A stretch of 64,000 nucleotides of DNA from an uncultured Verrucomicrobiales bacterium (GTDB taxonomy: Bacteria > Verrucomicrobiota > Verrucomicrobiia > Verrucomicrobiales > Akkermansiaceae), in assembly GCA_937951675.1 (NCBI GenBank), contig CALFBI010000011.1:1-64000 (forward strand). The letters run 5' to 3'. This document shows, piece by piece, positions 45,463-54,909 of the stretch. Every line of letters begins with the position of its first letter. The stretch's first letter is position 1. The notes below the pieces were generated by a model. That model saw nothing but the letters and a program-made list of their open reading frames with translations, ran no database searches and was not told the origin of the DNA. Position numbers and translations under genes: made by a program.

Positions 45463-47892
45463 TTGTATATAACCCCTCTGTTTATGTTGCTTTTCCTGAA
45501 ACAAACATCAAAATTACGGACTTTCATTAGAGTCCTTCTGTTTAGCTTATGCTTTTCAGGATTGGTTCCGGCTGAATCATTATTTCAGCGCGAGCAAGAA
45601 AAACGGTTACAAGACCAAGCAACCGCTCAACAAGCTCTACTCGCTGGAGATCGATTTTATGAAGCGCAGTCTTATGGAGAGGCTCTGAAAGAGTATGAAA
45701 AAGCGATATCAGGCTTAGGTGAAAACGCTCTTTCGGTGAAAGCTTTGCGTAGCGCTGCAACCGAACGCTATGCAACGGCGGCTGTTGAACACGCTAAGAA
45801 GCTTGTTCGACAAGGGAAACAATCAAAGGCAAAAGCAGTGCTGGAAACGGCTTTGCGAAAAGAAATTGCGCCAAATCATTTGGGAGCGCAAACGTATCTT
45901 AATCAAATTGATGACCCTATTCGAACGAATCCTGCGGTAACTTCGCAACATGTTAAAGAGGTCGATCAAGTCCGCCGCTTATTATATCTCGCTCAAGGAG
46001 CTCATGACTTAGGTCAATTCGATCAGGCTGATGCACACTATGAGCAGGTGCTTCGTTTAGATCCTTATAATAAAGCAGCACGTCGAGGTTTAGAAAGAAG
46101 CAATCAGGAGAACGCTAATTACTTCAAAACAGCCTATGATCATTCGAGAGCTAAATTCTTGGAGGAATTAGACGCTTCTTGGGAAGATAAAAGAAAATCC
46201 AACATTATCGATGATCAGTTACTCAATGCGGTGCCTTTAGGTGAGGTGGGAAGTCAAAGTGCGATTACGGCTCGAAATAGAATTAACAAAATTGTGATTC
46301 CTGAAATTAATTTAGAACAGGTTTCTCTACGAGAAGCCGTCGATTTTTTACAGCAACTTTCGGTCCAAAATGATTTAAGCCCTCCTGGAACACCTCAATC
46401 AGGAATCAATTTTGTTATTGATATTGGAGATGGTTCAGGAGAAAAAACCAAACAAATTGAGGGGATTCGGTTTGATTTGAAACTCACTAACGTGCCGCTC
46501 AGGCAGGCTGTTACTTACATGTGTGAAGTGACACAAACCCAGGCTAAGTATGATGAGTTTGCCGTGATCATTCAGCCGGTTGGTTCAGTGACAGATACGC
46601 TGTATGTGAGAAGTTTCCGTGTCCCACCAGATTTTTTGAGTAGAGAAGCGATTAATCGCCAAGTGAAAGAACGAGACCCTTTTGCTAATGAAGTTGAAGA
46701 AAGAGCTCTTTTAGTAGAAAAACTTTCACCAAAAGACTTTTTTGAGAGGCGAGGGGTTTCTTTTCCTGATGGCTCGTATGCATTTGCAAGTTTTGATCCT
46801 CAAGGGAGTGTGCTTACAGTAAAAAACACACGTCTTAATTTGGATTTAGTGAGTCAAATTGTAGAAGCCATTATTTCGGAAGATCCAGTTGCTATCACAG
46901 TTGAAACAAAATTCATTGAGGTGAATGAAAATATTGTAGAGGAGCTAGGTTATGATTGGCTCATTAGTGGGTTTTCGGTAGGCGGAGATCTAACGCTAGG
47001 TGGTGGAACTGTTGGGAATCAGAATCCTGATGTGACTTCTCCATTTTCTACTTCTGGATTTAGCCCAGTGACTAATGGGAACCGAAGTGGAGATGAAGCT
47101 TCGGGAGCGGTTACAGCTACTGACGCGATTGATTTGTTAAATGTATTTAATCGCTCGTCGAATAAAGCTCCAGGGGTATTAAGTGCTAATGCTTTGATAA
47201 GAGAAGGAGGGCTGCAGGCCATTTTAAGAGGTTTATCACAAGCCAAAGGCACCGATGCGTTAGCGGGTTCTAATGTGGTGCTACGTCCAGGGCAGGTCGC
47301 CACGGTAGAGGCCGTGCGTGAATTGATTTATCCTGAAGAATATGAACCACCTACCATTTCGACCGGTGGCTCAGGAGAAGATGAAGAAGATCGTATTACA
47401 ATTGGTGATGGGATCACGGAAGCTTCTGCGATTGTTGGTGCTCCAGCGACACCGACGTCCTTTACGATGCAAAAGGTGGGCGTGCTTTTAGAGGTTGAAG
47501 CAAATGTTGACCGTCAGACTAATATTATTAGTTTACGCCTTGCTCCAGTGCGCAGAGATCTGGAAGGCTTTTTAAATTGGGGGACACCCTTTTTATTAGC
47601 GGATGATCAAGGAGTGCCACGTCCTTTCGGAGGAATATCGAATCGTATTTTACAGCCGCTGTTCAGAACTGTTAAAACCAATACTTCAGTAGATATTTAT
47701 TCGGGAACTACCATTGCGTTAGGAGGAATCCTTACTGAATCAGTGCAAAACGTAGAAGATAAGACTCCAATTTTAGGAGATCTTCCTGGTGTGGGGAGGT
47801 TTTTTCAACGAAAAAGCCAAGAACCTAATCGCACCGCCTTTATCGTCTTTGTCACTGCGAGAGTGACAGATGCAGGAGGTAACCCGCTTTAA
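45463..47892 (+). CDS. TPR-containing secretin, outer-membrane channel (Amuc_1098-like)
   Basis: About 809 aa. I chose the TTG at 45463 because GGAGGT (45448-45452 region) stands 10 bases before it; an ATG at 45484 is the alternative. A longer frame from 45388 would overlap the small ORF. A signal peptide (TFIRVLLFSLCFSGLVPAES) is followed by TPR-like helical repeats (about 45.6-46.2 kb), a ring-forming domain (INLEQVSLREAVDFLQQLS), and then the secretin core. Core marks are ITVETKFIEVNENIVEELGY near 46.9 kb and SGTTIALGGILTE with DKTPILGDLPGVGRFFQRK at the end. It should form a gated outer-membrane ring for type IV pili or type II secretion. The family layout resembles Akkermansia Amuc_1098, but the pilM/pilO-like partners are not here. 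Confidence 0.88.
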   Translation: MYITPLFMLLFLKQTSKLRTFIRVLLFSLCFSGLVPAESLFQREQEKRLQDQATAQQALLAGDRFYEAQSYGEALKEYEKAISGLGENALSVKALRSAATERYATAAVEHAKKLVRQGKQSKAKAVLETALRKEIAPNHLGAQTYLNQIDDPIRTNPAVTSQHVKEVDQVRRLLYLAQGAHDLGQFDQADAHYEQVLRLDPYNKAARRGLERSNQENANYFKTAYDHSRAKFLEELDASWEDKRKSNIIDDQLLNAVPLGEVGSQSAITARNRINKIVIPEINLEQVSLREAVDFLQQLSVQNDLSPPGTPQSGINFVIDIGDGSGEKTKQIEGIRFDLKLTNVPLRQAVTYMCEVTQTQAKYDEFAVIIQPVGSVTDTLYVRSFRVPPDFLSREAINRQVKERDPFANEVEERALLVEKLSPKDFFERRGVSFPDGSYAFASFDPQGSVLTVKNTRLNLDLVSQIVEAIISEDPVAITVETKFIEVNENIVEELGYDWLISGFSVGGDLTLGGGTVGNQNPDVTSPFSTSGFSPVTNGNRSGDEASGAVTATDAIDLLNVFNRSSNKAPGVLSANALIREGGLQAILRGLSQAKGTDALAGSNVVLRPGQVATVEAVRELIYPEEYEPPTISTGGSGEDEEDRITIGDGITEASAIVGAPATPTSFTMQKVGVLLEVEANVDRQTNIISLRLAPVRRDLEGFLNWGTPFLLADDQGVPRPFGGISNRILQPLFRTVKTNTSVDIYSGTTIALGGILTESVQNVEDKTPILGDLPGVGRFFQRKSQEPNRTAFIVFVTARVTDAGGNPL

Positions 47893-47925
47893 AGAAAAGG
47901 CTTAATATTATCCCCCTAATAGAAG

Positions 47926-49431
47926 GTGAGTAATTTCAATAAAGAAAATCCCCAAAAGTATTCTGTAGACGAGATGATGGAACGTCTTCGTCAAAATGAT
48001 GAAAGAAATGATGAAGGACAGCTAGTGGTTCGAAAAGACGGGAGCACAGCTATCAAAAAAAGAGTGCGTCGTCGTCGCTCCGATCAGCCTGATAAAGAAC
48101 AAAGTAATAAAGGGCGCAAATGGAGAGTTGTCCAGTTATTGTTATTTACTGGTGTCTTGGTAAGTTCTCTTGTGTTTGTTTTGGGTGTCCTGTTTTATCA
48201 TAACAGTAAAGCTTTTGACCTTAAGCTTGAAGAAGGTATTGAAGAGTGGGCAGGGGTAAAAGTGAAGATTGATAAGCTTCGGGTTTTGCCATCGAAGGTG
48301 AAGGCCTCGTCAGTGCACCTCAGCGGGGAACCAGGTTCTCTTCTAAAAGAGATGAAGATCAAAGGAGTCAATGGTGATAATAATCCTCTAAATTTGATTC
48401 GTAAAACATGGAATTCAAACTACTTACGAGCGAAAGAAGCAAAGCTTCTTTTCCAAACTCCAAGCAGTGAAGCTTCGGTCTCTTCAAAGTCTTCATTACT
48501 TGGTCAAGCTGAAAATCTCTATCACTATAAGTCATATAATATCGATCAGCTTGATATTTCGAGTAAGAAAGTAAGAGGCGCGAAGCCAGTCTTTACGATT
48601 CAAAATACGACTTTTTCGTTAAAGCCAAAGTTAGAGGAGCCTTCTCAAGTTCTCCTTTCTAGAGGTCATTTAGAGTTTCTTCATTCAGGGCGTCTCACTC
48701 TTGAACGAGGAGTTTTTGATATAGAAAAAGAAGAGATTGAAATTAAGAGCCTTTACCTTTCTGATGCGCAAGGAATCGGCGAAATTAAAGTTTCCGGATC
48801 TCTTCCTCTTTCTGCAGAGGCGCAACCTATTCTGGATTTAGAAATTAAGCGGATTGGCACGGAATCTATTTTAGGAGCATTAATTTCAGAGCTTTTCATT
48901 GGAGACTTTTCAGGGGAAGGCGAGTTAGAGCTTTCTTACCAAGACAGAAATGAAACCGAAATGAATTTCAATTGGAAAAGTTCCAATTTGGAATTAATGA
49001 ATTTTTCTTTTTTAAGAGGTTTACAAGAATTGACAGGAGATTCGACTTATTCAAAACCCTATATGGGAACTAAAGCATCCGGTGTTTTGAAATTTCAAAA
49101 AGGAGTCTATTCATTAGAAAATTTAGAATTAGAACGTAAAGGGGTTCTTAAAATTTTAGGAAGAGTCGAGTATCGAGCAGACCAAAGACTTTCAGGACAA
49201 TTACGAGTTGGGATTCCTGAAGTAAGAGCATTTTTGCCTCAAAGTAAGAAAGCTCACCCGGCATTTTCACCACCTAAAAATGGTTATGTTTGGGTTGGTA
49301 TTACCCTTTCGGGAACGCCTACTTCCCCCAAAGATAATTTTAGAGATGTAATGGCTTCTCCTTACCATGAAAGCTCTGACTACCAGTCAGAAACTTTTAC
49401 AGAAGATGCTTTTGAGTTACTGACTGAATAA
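47926..49431 (+). CDS. Single-span inner-membrane protein with an AsmA-like periplasmic domain
   Basis: A 501-aa protein. Residues 1-67 are cytoplasmic and charged, with YSVDEMMERLRQNDE and a basic patch KKRVRRRRS. The membrane segment is at 68-91. The remaining 410 residues are beta-rich with AsmA/DUF748-like sequence (KVKIDKLRVLPSKVKASSVH, LDLEIKRIGTESILGALI, GVLKFQKGVYSLENLELERK). AsmA-like proteins form periplasmic lipid-transfer bridges or assist outer-membrane assembly. The listed start is GTG at 47926, only a few bases after GAAGG; ATG at 47974 (MMERL) is an alternative that would drop 16 residues. The gene follows the secretin by 33 bases and precedes the ATPase gene by 54, in the same direction. 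Confidence 0.8.
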   Translation: MSNFNKENPQKYSVDEMMERLRQNDERNDEGQLVVRKDGSTAIKKRVRRRRSDQPDKEQSNKGRKWRVVQLLLFTGVLVSSLVFVLGVLFYHNSKAFDLKLEEGIEEWAGVKVKIDKLRVLPSKVKASSVHLSGEPGSLLKEMKIKGVNGDNNPLNLIRKTWNSNYLRAKEAKLLFQTPSSEASVSSKSSLLGQAENLYHYKSYNIDQLDISSKKVRGAKPVFTIQNTTFSLKPKLEEPSQVLLSRGHLEFLHSGRLTLERGVFDIEKEEIEIKSLYLSDAQGIGEIKVSGSLPLSAEAQPILDLEIKRIGTESILGALISELFIGDFSGEGELELSYQDRNETEMNFNWKSSNLELMNFSFLRGLQELTGDSTYSKPYMGTKASGVLKFQKGVYSLENLELERKGVLKILGRVEYRADQRLSGQLRVGIPEVRAFLPQSKKAHPAFSPPKNGYVWVGITLSGTPTSPKDNFRDVMASPYHESSDYQSETFTEDAFELLTE

Positions 49432-49485
49432 GAGACCATTTTATCTTTCTTTATAGGGGAGAATCAGGGTAAAATTTTTATTGGA

Positions 49486-50826
49486 ATGATGAACTCCTTA
49501 TCAAATCAACAAAAATGCGGTTTGTTTGCCCCTCTTAGGCAAGATTTAGTTCGGACGATTCGAGAACAAATCATTAAGCATCCTAACACCTATTTTTTAC
49601 TCTCCAATTCAGGAGGAGAGGGGAAAACGTCTTTGATCAATGATCTTGTTCAGGTTGCAGATAGTAAATTAATCAATCTTCACTTTCCGGCATTAGAGTT
49701 GAGAGATGATTTTTCAAGGGGTCTTGATCGTTTATTAGGGTATTTATCAGAACCTTTACCGCACTCATCCGAAAAGGAACCTCAAAAATCTTATTTTGAG
49801 CAATTGTATGTGAGGCTTTTTGCTAGTGCTCTGATTGCTCTGATTGAAGAAGGAAAAATCCCTTCAAATGGAGATCAAAATCATGCCGTTTTTTTATTAA
49901 AAAAAGACCCCGAGCAACTTCTTAATTTTACGACGGCTCCCACCGCAATGTCAGCTTGGTTAATGAGGTATTTTAAGCAAGTAGAACCCCTGATTGTTGA
50001 GAAAATTTCAAAGCAGACTGGGGTGAAGGTAAGAGAGCTCAACCAAATTTTTGATCTATGGTCACAGTATGTCTTTAGTAGTCAGGAGGATTTAAATAGA
50101 GAGGGAGACTTTTATCATGGGCTGATTTCATTGACTCATGTTAAAGAGCTTCATTTACCAGCTGAAAAAATGTTTTTTCTCTTTTTGAATTTATGGTCTT
50201 CTCAATTTGCTTTATCGTTAGTTTTTGATCATTGTGAAATGGAACTTTTCAAAGTTCCTGCAATCCAAAGCTTTTTTCTACAACTCATGGAAATGAGGCG
50301 TAAAGCTCCTCAAACCAGTCTTATTGTTGCCTTAAATAAAGATTATTTAACTTCTTTTGGAGAAGGCTTTTGTTTCGACACCCTTTCGAGTCGTATGAAT
50401 GCAGAAGTGGTTTGGTTGAAGCCAATAGATCAAAAAGATCGTTTGTTGCTTTTGAGTTATGTAACGAGCCCGAGAGAATACGCTTACTTACAAGCTAGGG
50501 TTCCTCAAACTATTCAGAGCCCTCGTCAGGTGATACAATGGGTGAAATCCGAGTTGGAGGATTACCAGGAGGAAGTTGTAGAGGTAAAGGAACGGCCTTT
50601 AACAATAGATCAGCAACAGCTTAAGCCAGTGACAGTTGATTCTTCTTTGCGACAGGTTTTATCAACTCAGAGTATTCAGCCTCGAGTTGAGTTGCCCCAA
50701 AAAGCAAGCTTTCATAAAACCGAATCTCTGCCGGTGAGCCCTTTCGAGGCCATGGAAAGTGGAGAGAAAAAACCGGAAAAACCGGAAGCGAAAAAAGGTG
50801 TTTTTTCAGTCTTTGACGAAGAGTAA
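49486..50826 (+). CDS. P-loop NTPase (STAND/AAA-like) of unknown function
   Basis: A 446-aa cytoplasmic protein with a Walker A motif GGEGKTSL in residues 43-50. A Walker B motif lies at about 244-251 (LSLVFDHCE), with the acidic Asp248 and Glu251. After it, KAPQTSLIVALNKDYL resembles a sensor 1 strand. The C-terminal 100 residues are acidic and probably disordered (SPFEAMESGEKKPEKPEAKK). The fold is of the AAA/STAND type, but I do not see helicase, PilT, GspE or MoxR motifs. It could supply energy to the neighbouring secretin/AsmA-like proteins, yet its N-terminal membrane contact is not visible. Family unrecognised. The tRNA gene lies 71 bases downstream. Confidence 0.75.
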   Translation: MMNSLSNQQKCGLFAPLRQDLVRTIREQIIKHPNTYFLLSNSGGEGKTSLINDLVQVADSKLINLHFPALELRDDFSRGLDRLLGYLSEPLPHSSEKEPQKSYFEQLYVRLFASALIALIEEGKIPSNGDQNHAVFLLKKDPEQLLNFTTAPTAMSAWLMRYFKQVEPLIVEKISKQTGVKVRELNQIFDLWSQYVFSSQEDLNREGDFYHGLISLTHVKELHLPAEKMFFLFLNLWSSQFALSLVFDHCEMELFKVPAIQSFFLQLMEMRRKAPQTSLIVALNKDYLTSFGEGFCFDTLSSRMNAEVVWLKPIDQKDRLLLLSYVTSPREYAYLQARVPQTIQSPRQVIQWVKSELEDYQEEVVEVKERPLTIDQQQLKPVTVDSSLRQVLSTQSIQPRVELPQKASFHKTESLPVSPFEAMESGEKKPEKPEAKKGVFSVFDEE

Positions 50827-50897
50827 AAAAAATAGGTTTTTGATAAATTTAACTTGCGCCAAGTGTAAGATATCTGCATCTTTGCGCCTCGATCAAT

Positions 50898-50972
50898 TCC
50901 GGCATAGCTCAGCGGTAGAGCGGGTGACTGTTAATCACTAGGTCCAAGGTTCGAATCCTTGTGCCGGAGCCA
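50898..50972 (+). tRNA. tRNA-Asn(GTT)
   Basis: A full cloverleaf: acceptor TCCGGCA / TGCCGGA, D-arm GCTC...GAGC, anticodon arm GGTGA-CTGTTAA-TCACT, T-arm CAAGG-TTCGAAT-CCTTG, discriminator G and encoded CCA (50970-50972). The anticodon GTT is at 50930-50932 and reads AAC/AAU. It stands alone, with the stop of the convergent TPR gene only 4 bases past the CCA. No integrase or att duplication is visible. Confidence 0.97.
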
Positions 50973-50976
50973 TTTT

Positions 50977-53109
50977 TTAACTAGATGGAATATTGATTCC
51001 TAATTTTTTCTCTAAAGAGGAATCAGGAGAAGCTCCATTTTCGAGAGCATTAAGATAGCATTCTTTTGATTTTTTTTGATCTCCCGAACTCTGGTAAAGA
51101 ACGGCGAGATTATAGTAAGGGTCGCTTAAAGTGGGATTGATTTTAAGAGCTTTTTGAAACGATTGGATGGCTAAATCATAGTCACCTGTTTCTCCAGCAA
51201 CACTACCAAGATATACATGCGAACTAGCTAATTGCGGCGCATGTAAGATGCTTGTTTGGAGCTCTGTTAGCGAAGATTGAAAATCTCGCAATTTATAATA
51301 AGTAACCCCGAGTAAATAATGGGCATATGGAAGAGGGTGCTCTCCCCGAATCGCAATGGCATTGTTCAAGCTTTTTTCAGCATCACCAAGTTGATTCGTA
51401 TGGAGTTGCACGACCCCCAGGTTTACCAAGCTCGGAATATGTCCAGGATGGTCATCGAGTATTGTTTCAAAGATTTCCTGAGCAACGAAAAAGCGTTCAG
51501 TGGTATAAGCTTTACGAGCTAAGTTTTCATAGGTGGAAATACGAGCTTGAAGAACCCTGGCCGCTTTTTCTCGCTGCGAAGCACTTGCTCGGTGCGAAGA
51601 ATGAAATTCGTTATCTGCGGGGCGTTCCGCTAGAAGCATTGTTTCTTTTTTACTCAGTGTGATCCCTTCGCCAACAGTGGCTTCTAGAAGTTCTTGGTGT
51701 TCGGGATTCAACTCGCCTAATCGCTGAAGACCTTTTTTGAGAGCTTCGAGAGATTGCTCTCTTCGTTCCTGTGCGATGAGCTGCCGTTTAATGATTTGTT
51801 TGAGGGTGTCAATTTCCTCTTTAGAGGCTAGGCTGAGGTCAGGTTGCTCAGCTTCTACTAGTAGGTCTGCTTCTGCTCTTTCTAGCTTTTGTTTGATCGC
51901 TTGGAGGTGTTTTTCTTTGGTCTTATTTTCATGACGAAGCGCGATCATTTTTTGCTTTATTAAGGCCAGTTGATGCTGAGCCTCGATGAGGGTTTCTTTA
52001 CTGCTATTAGAATCGTTTGAAATTTGGGTAGTGATTTCGCGAGCTTCGCGGAGCTCTTTAGCAAGCTCCATATTTTGCTCGATGATCGTTTCATAGCGTT
52101 TGCTTTGATTCATTTTTAAGAGACTCGCCATTTCGTCTCGTTCTTGAAGTAAGGCCGTTTTTTCTTTACTAATTTCAACGACTTGAGCATTTGCTTGTCT
52201 GTTGGTTTCTTCAAGATGAGCTATTTTAAGGTATGATTTGGTCAGGAGCTCATCCTTGGTTTGGAGTTCACTTTTAAGTTGTCGAACTTGTTGTTGGAGC
52301 CCTCGAATAACATCGTTATTTGAATTTCTTTCGTTACTTAAACTGGCTGTTAAGTCTTTATTTTTCTGAGTGAGTTTTTCTTGTTCTGTCTGAAGTTGAG
52401 CAATGGTGCCAAGCGCCGCATTGTATTCTTTGCGACTGCGGCTAAGAGCCGCTTTCATGACATCTTTTTCCCGTGTGATTTTATCGAGCTGCTCAGTGAG
52501 GCGCTTCATCTGTGCCTGAACAGGAGCCCCTGCAATCTGATGACGCTGTTGTCTGAGTTCTTTGATTTGCCTACGGAGCCGCGATGATTCAAGATTACGG
52601 TCGTTTTGGGTTTCTTTGAGCTGATTGCGCAGCTGAATGATTTCCTCATTGAGAGATTTAAGACGCTTATTATCAGATGTATTAATGCGAGGTCTTACTG
52701 GTAATGATTTTTTCGGAGTTTCCGCATTAGGAACTTCAGAGGGGGTGAATTCGACTAATTCTTCAAGTCCTTTATCATTATCAGCGTATTTCTTTTCAGC
52801 TAAGGGCTTTACTTTAGCGATGGCTTTTTCAGTGAACTCTCGTCGCATGTTGACAATATCAACCTTCCATTGAGGGTGATAAATAGCCACGGCTTCTAGA
52901 AGTTCTCTCGCCTTTTCGTAAGTCTGGAATGACTCAATATAATTTTTTGAGGCGTATTTTTTTTCAGCATCTTTAGCTTTAAGGTAAGCCTGCATGTAAA
53001 GATCATCTGGCTCTAAACGGTCATAAACAGGCTCCTGCTGAGCTGAAATGCTTACTGAGAGGATCAAAGCATAGAAAAGCAGAGTGACGAAGCGATGAGC
53101 GAAGTGCAT
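50977..53109 (-). CDS. Secreted TPR/coiled-coil protein of unknown function
   Basis: 710 aa with a signal peptide (RFVTLLFYALILSVSISAQ). Residues about 30-110 hold a TPR-like pair (KKYASKNYIESFQTYEKAREL). Residues about 140-480 are a long coiled coil rich in Lys, Glu, Gln and Leu. The C-terminal 180 residues are tetratricopeptide repeats, with clear units such as LVNLGVVQLHTNQLGDAEKS and YYNLAVLYQSSGDQKKSKEC. It is probably a periplasmic scaffold. It is the last gene of a minus-strand group, converging on the tRNA, 57 bases after polX. A role with the secretin, which also carries TPRs, is possible but unsupported. Confidence 0.8.
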   Translation of the reverse strand: MHFAHRFVTLLFYALILSVSISAQQEPVYDRLEPDDLYMQAYLKAKDAEKKYASKNYIESFQTYEKARELLEAVAIYHPQWKVDIVNMRREFTEKAIAKVKPLAEKKYADNDKGLEELVEFTPSEVPNAETPKKSLPVRPRINTSDNKRLKSLNEEIIQLRNQLKETQNDRNLESSRLRRQIKELRQQRHQIAGAPVQAQMKRLTEQLDKITREKDVMKAALSRSRKEYNAALGTIAQLQTEQEKLTQKNKDLTASLSNERNSNNDVIRGLQQQVRQLKSELQTKDELLTKSYLKIAHLEETNRQANAQVVEISKEKTALLQERDEMASLLKMNQSKRYETIIEQNMELAKELREAREITTQISNDSNSSKETLIEAQHQLALIKQKMIALRHENKTKEKHLQAIKQKLERAEADLLVEAEQPDLSLASKEEIDTLKQIIKRQLIAQERREQSLEALKKGLQRLGELNPEHQELLEATVGEGITLSKKETMLLAERPADNEFHSSHRASASQREKAARVLQARISTYENLARKAYTTERFFVAQEIFETILDDHPGHIPSLVNLGVVQLHTNQLGDAEKSLNNAIAIRGEHPLPYAHYLLGVTYYKLRDFQSSLTELQTSILHAPQLASSHVYLGSVAGETGDYDLAIQSFQKALKINPTLSDPYYNLAVLYQSSGDQKKSKECYLNALENGASPDSSLEKKLGINIPSS

Positions 53110-53135
53110 GAATGCTGGAAAGTAGAGAAATCATG

Positions 53136-53151
53136 GGGCTTGGTGAAGCCC
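53136..53151 (-). terminator. Hairpin downstream of polX, weak terminator candidate
   Basis: A perfect 6-bp GC-rich stem, GGGCTT / AAGCCC, with a 4-base loop lies 15 bases after the PolX stop. The following minus-strand sequence (CATGATTTCT) has no good T-run, so it may pause or stabilise rather than terminate. Confidence 0.4.
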
Positions 53152-53166
53152 TAATTTATTCTATTT

Positions 53167-54909
53167 TCAATGAAAACGCTTCTCTTTAGGAAGAGAAAGG
53201 AAATCTTTGATTTCGTTAAGGTTTAAAGAGTTTAAAATATCCTTTTTTTCGAGCCAACCTTTACGAGCGACACGGACTCCAAGCGCAAGAAATTGGAAAT
53301 GATCTCGATGATGGGCATCAGGGTTAATACTGCATTGAACTCCTTTATCTTTAGCGGTTTTCCACCAACGCCAGTCCATATCTAATCTACGAGGGTTACA
53401 ATTGAGCTCGATGACAGTATGGGTCTCGGCCGCACAATCGATGATTTTAGGGATATTAAGTGCATAGGGCTCTCGCTTAAGAAGAAGTCGGCCCGTTAAG
53501 TGACCGATCATCGTGACGTGGGGGTTTTCCATTGCTTTGATGATACGAGCCGTCATCTCTTTTTCGCTGAGAGAAAAGGCCTGGTGAACTGAAGCTACAC
53601 AGTAATCTAGTTGCGATAAAAGTTCGTCATTATAATCTAAGCTCCCATTTTTTAGAATATCAACTTCCGACCCAGCAAAGAGGTGGCATCCATCATGTGA
53701 ATGATTGAAATGTTGAATTTCTTCGATCTGGGACTGAAGTCGTTCAGCGTTTAAGCCATTGGCCTGAAAAGAGGAGTGAGAATGGTCCGAAATACCAAGG
53801 TATTCCATGCCGAGTGATTCAGCTTCCTCATACATTTCTTCGAGGCTGTGTTGACCATCAGAGGCTGTTGTATGATTATGGAAACAACCTCGGAGGTGAT
53901 CGAGTTGAATGAGGTGGGGAAGGGTTCCTTCTTCGGCGGCTTCATACTCGCCACGATTCTCTCGAAGTTCAGGAGGAATCCAAGGGAGGCGAAGAGCCCG
54001 GTAAATATCAGCTTCTGTTTCGACGATTGGAAGAGCTCCGGAATGAGCTTCTTGAGCAGAAAAGCCATATTCATTGAGGCTTAGGCCTTGTTTTAGGGCT
54101 CTATGGCGGAGTTCGACATTGTGCTCTTTACTTCCACTGAAGTATTGCAGGGCAAAGGGGTATTCTTTCACCGAGACAGCTCGTAAATCGATCTGTAAGC
54201 CATTCTCAAGAATGACAGAGGCTTTCGTTTCACCACATGATAAGACTTGGTCGACTTCTTCGAAGCGGCTGAGAAAATCAGTCATTTCGGATGGTGCACG
54301 GGTCGCTACTAAGAAGTCCAAATCGTGTAAGATCTCTTTATTTCGTCGATAAGATCCTGCAATCTCAGCCATCAGGCAAGAGGGGTGTGATCGAAGCCGT
54401 TCCAAAAGCGTCTGAGCAAGGGCCATGACATCTCCCGTTCGGAAAAGACCCAAGAAAGATTTTTTATACTCAATCGCTTTTAGAATCTTTTCCGCACTTT
54501 TAGAACCAAACCCTTTGAGTTCAGCAACAGATCCGTTGTGACAAGCCGTTTCGAGTTGTGCAATCGATGAAACTTTGAGCTCGTCATAAAGTGCTTTGAT
54601 TTTTTTTGGGCCGAGCCCACTGAGGGTAAAGAGCTCAAAAAGAGAAGGAGGAAACTCTCCCTTCAGTTCTTTGAGATAGGGCAGCTCTCCTGTCTGGGCA
54701 AGAGTGGTGAGTTTCTCTTGAAGGGCTTTACCAATTCCTTTGATCCCGTCTAGCTCTTCCGCTTGAGCAAGCGAGAGGATGTCGCCATCATAGTTTCGGA
54801 TGATTTCAGCGCCTGTTTTATAGGCTCGTGTTTTAAAAGGGTTTTCACCTTTAAGCTCTAGTAGAAGAGCGATATCATCTAGGGATTGAGCTAGTTTTTC
54901 CCGGTTCAT
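53167..54909 (-). CDS. polX: DNA polymerase/3'-5' exonuclease PolX (family X + PHP)
   Basis: A 580-aa repair polymerase. The N-terminal half has helix-hairpin-helix DNA-binding motifs (DGIKGIGKALQEKL, TLSGLGPKKIKALYDEL, LKGFGSKSAEKIL) and the nucleotidyltransferase site EIAGSYRRNKEILHDLDFLV, with the Asp pair in the LHDLDF segment. The sugar-site FSGSKEHNVELRH follows. The C-terminal PHP domain keeps metal ligands: HNHTTASDGQHS, GISDHSHSS, GSEVDIL, MIGHLTGRL and SINPDAHHRDH. It acts in base-excision or gap-filling repair. It overlaps gpsA by 4 bases (stop/start ATGA) and ends the plsY-gpsA-polX unit. Confidence 0.94.
   Translation of the reverse strand: MNREKLAQSLDDIALLLELKGENPFKTRAYKTGAEIIRNYDGDILSLAQAEELDGIKGIGKALQEKLTTLAQTGELPYLKELKGEFPPSLFELFTLSGLGPKKIKALYDELKVSSIAQLETACHNGSVAELKGFGSKSAEKILKAIEYKKSFLGLFRTGDVMALAQTLLERLRSHPSCLMAEIAGSYRRNKEILHDLDFLVATRAPSEMTDFLSRFEEVDQVLSCGETKASVILENGLQIDLRAVSVKEYPFALQYFSGSKEHNVELRHRALKQGLSLNEYGFSAQEAHSGALPIVETEADIYRALRLPWIPPELRENRGEYEAAEEGTLPHLIQLDHLRGCFHNHTTASDGQHSLEEMYEEAESLGMEYLGISDHSHSSFQANGLNAERLQSQIEEIQHFNHSHDGCHLFAGSEVDILKNGSLDYNDELLSQLDYCVASVHQAFSLSEKEMTARIIKAMENPHVTMIGHLTGRLLLKREPYALNIPKIIDCAAETHTVIELNCNPRRLDMDWRWWKTAKDKGVQCSINPDAHHRDHFQFLALGVRVARKGWLEKKDILNSLNLNEIKDFLSLPKEKRFH

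Noticed and set aside
50898-50972. tRNA-Asn as an integration site for a mobile element
   Set aside because: No integrase, no repeated tRNA 3' end and no composition change are seen around it; both neighbours look native.
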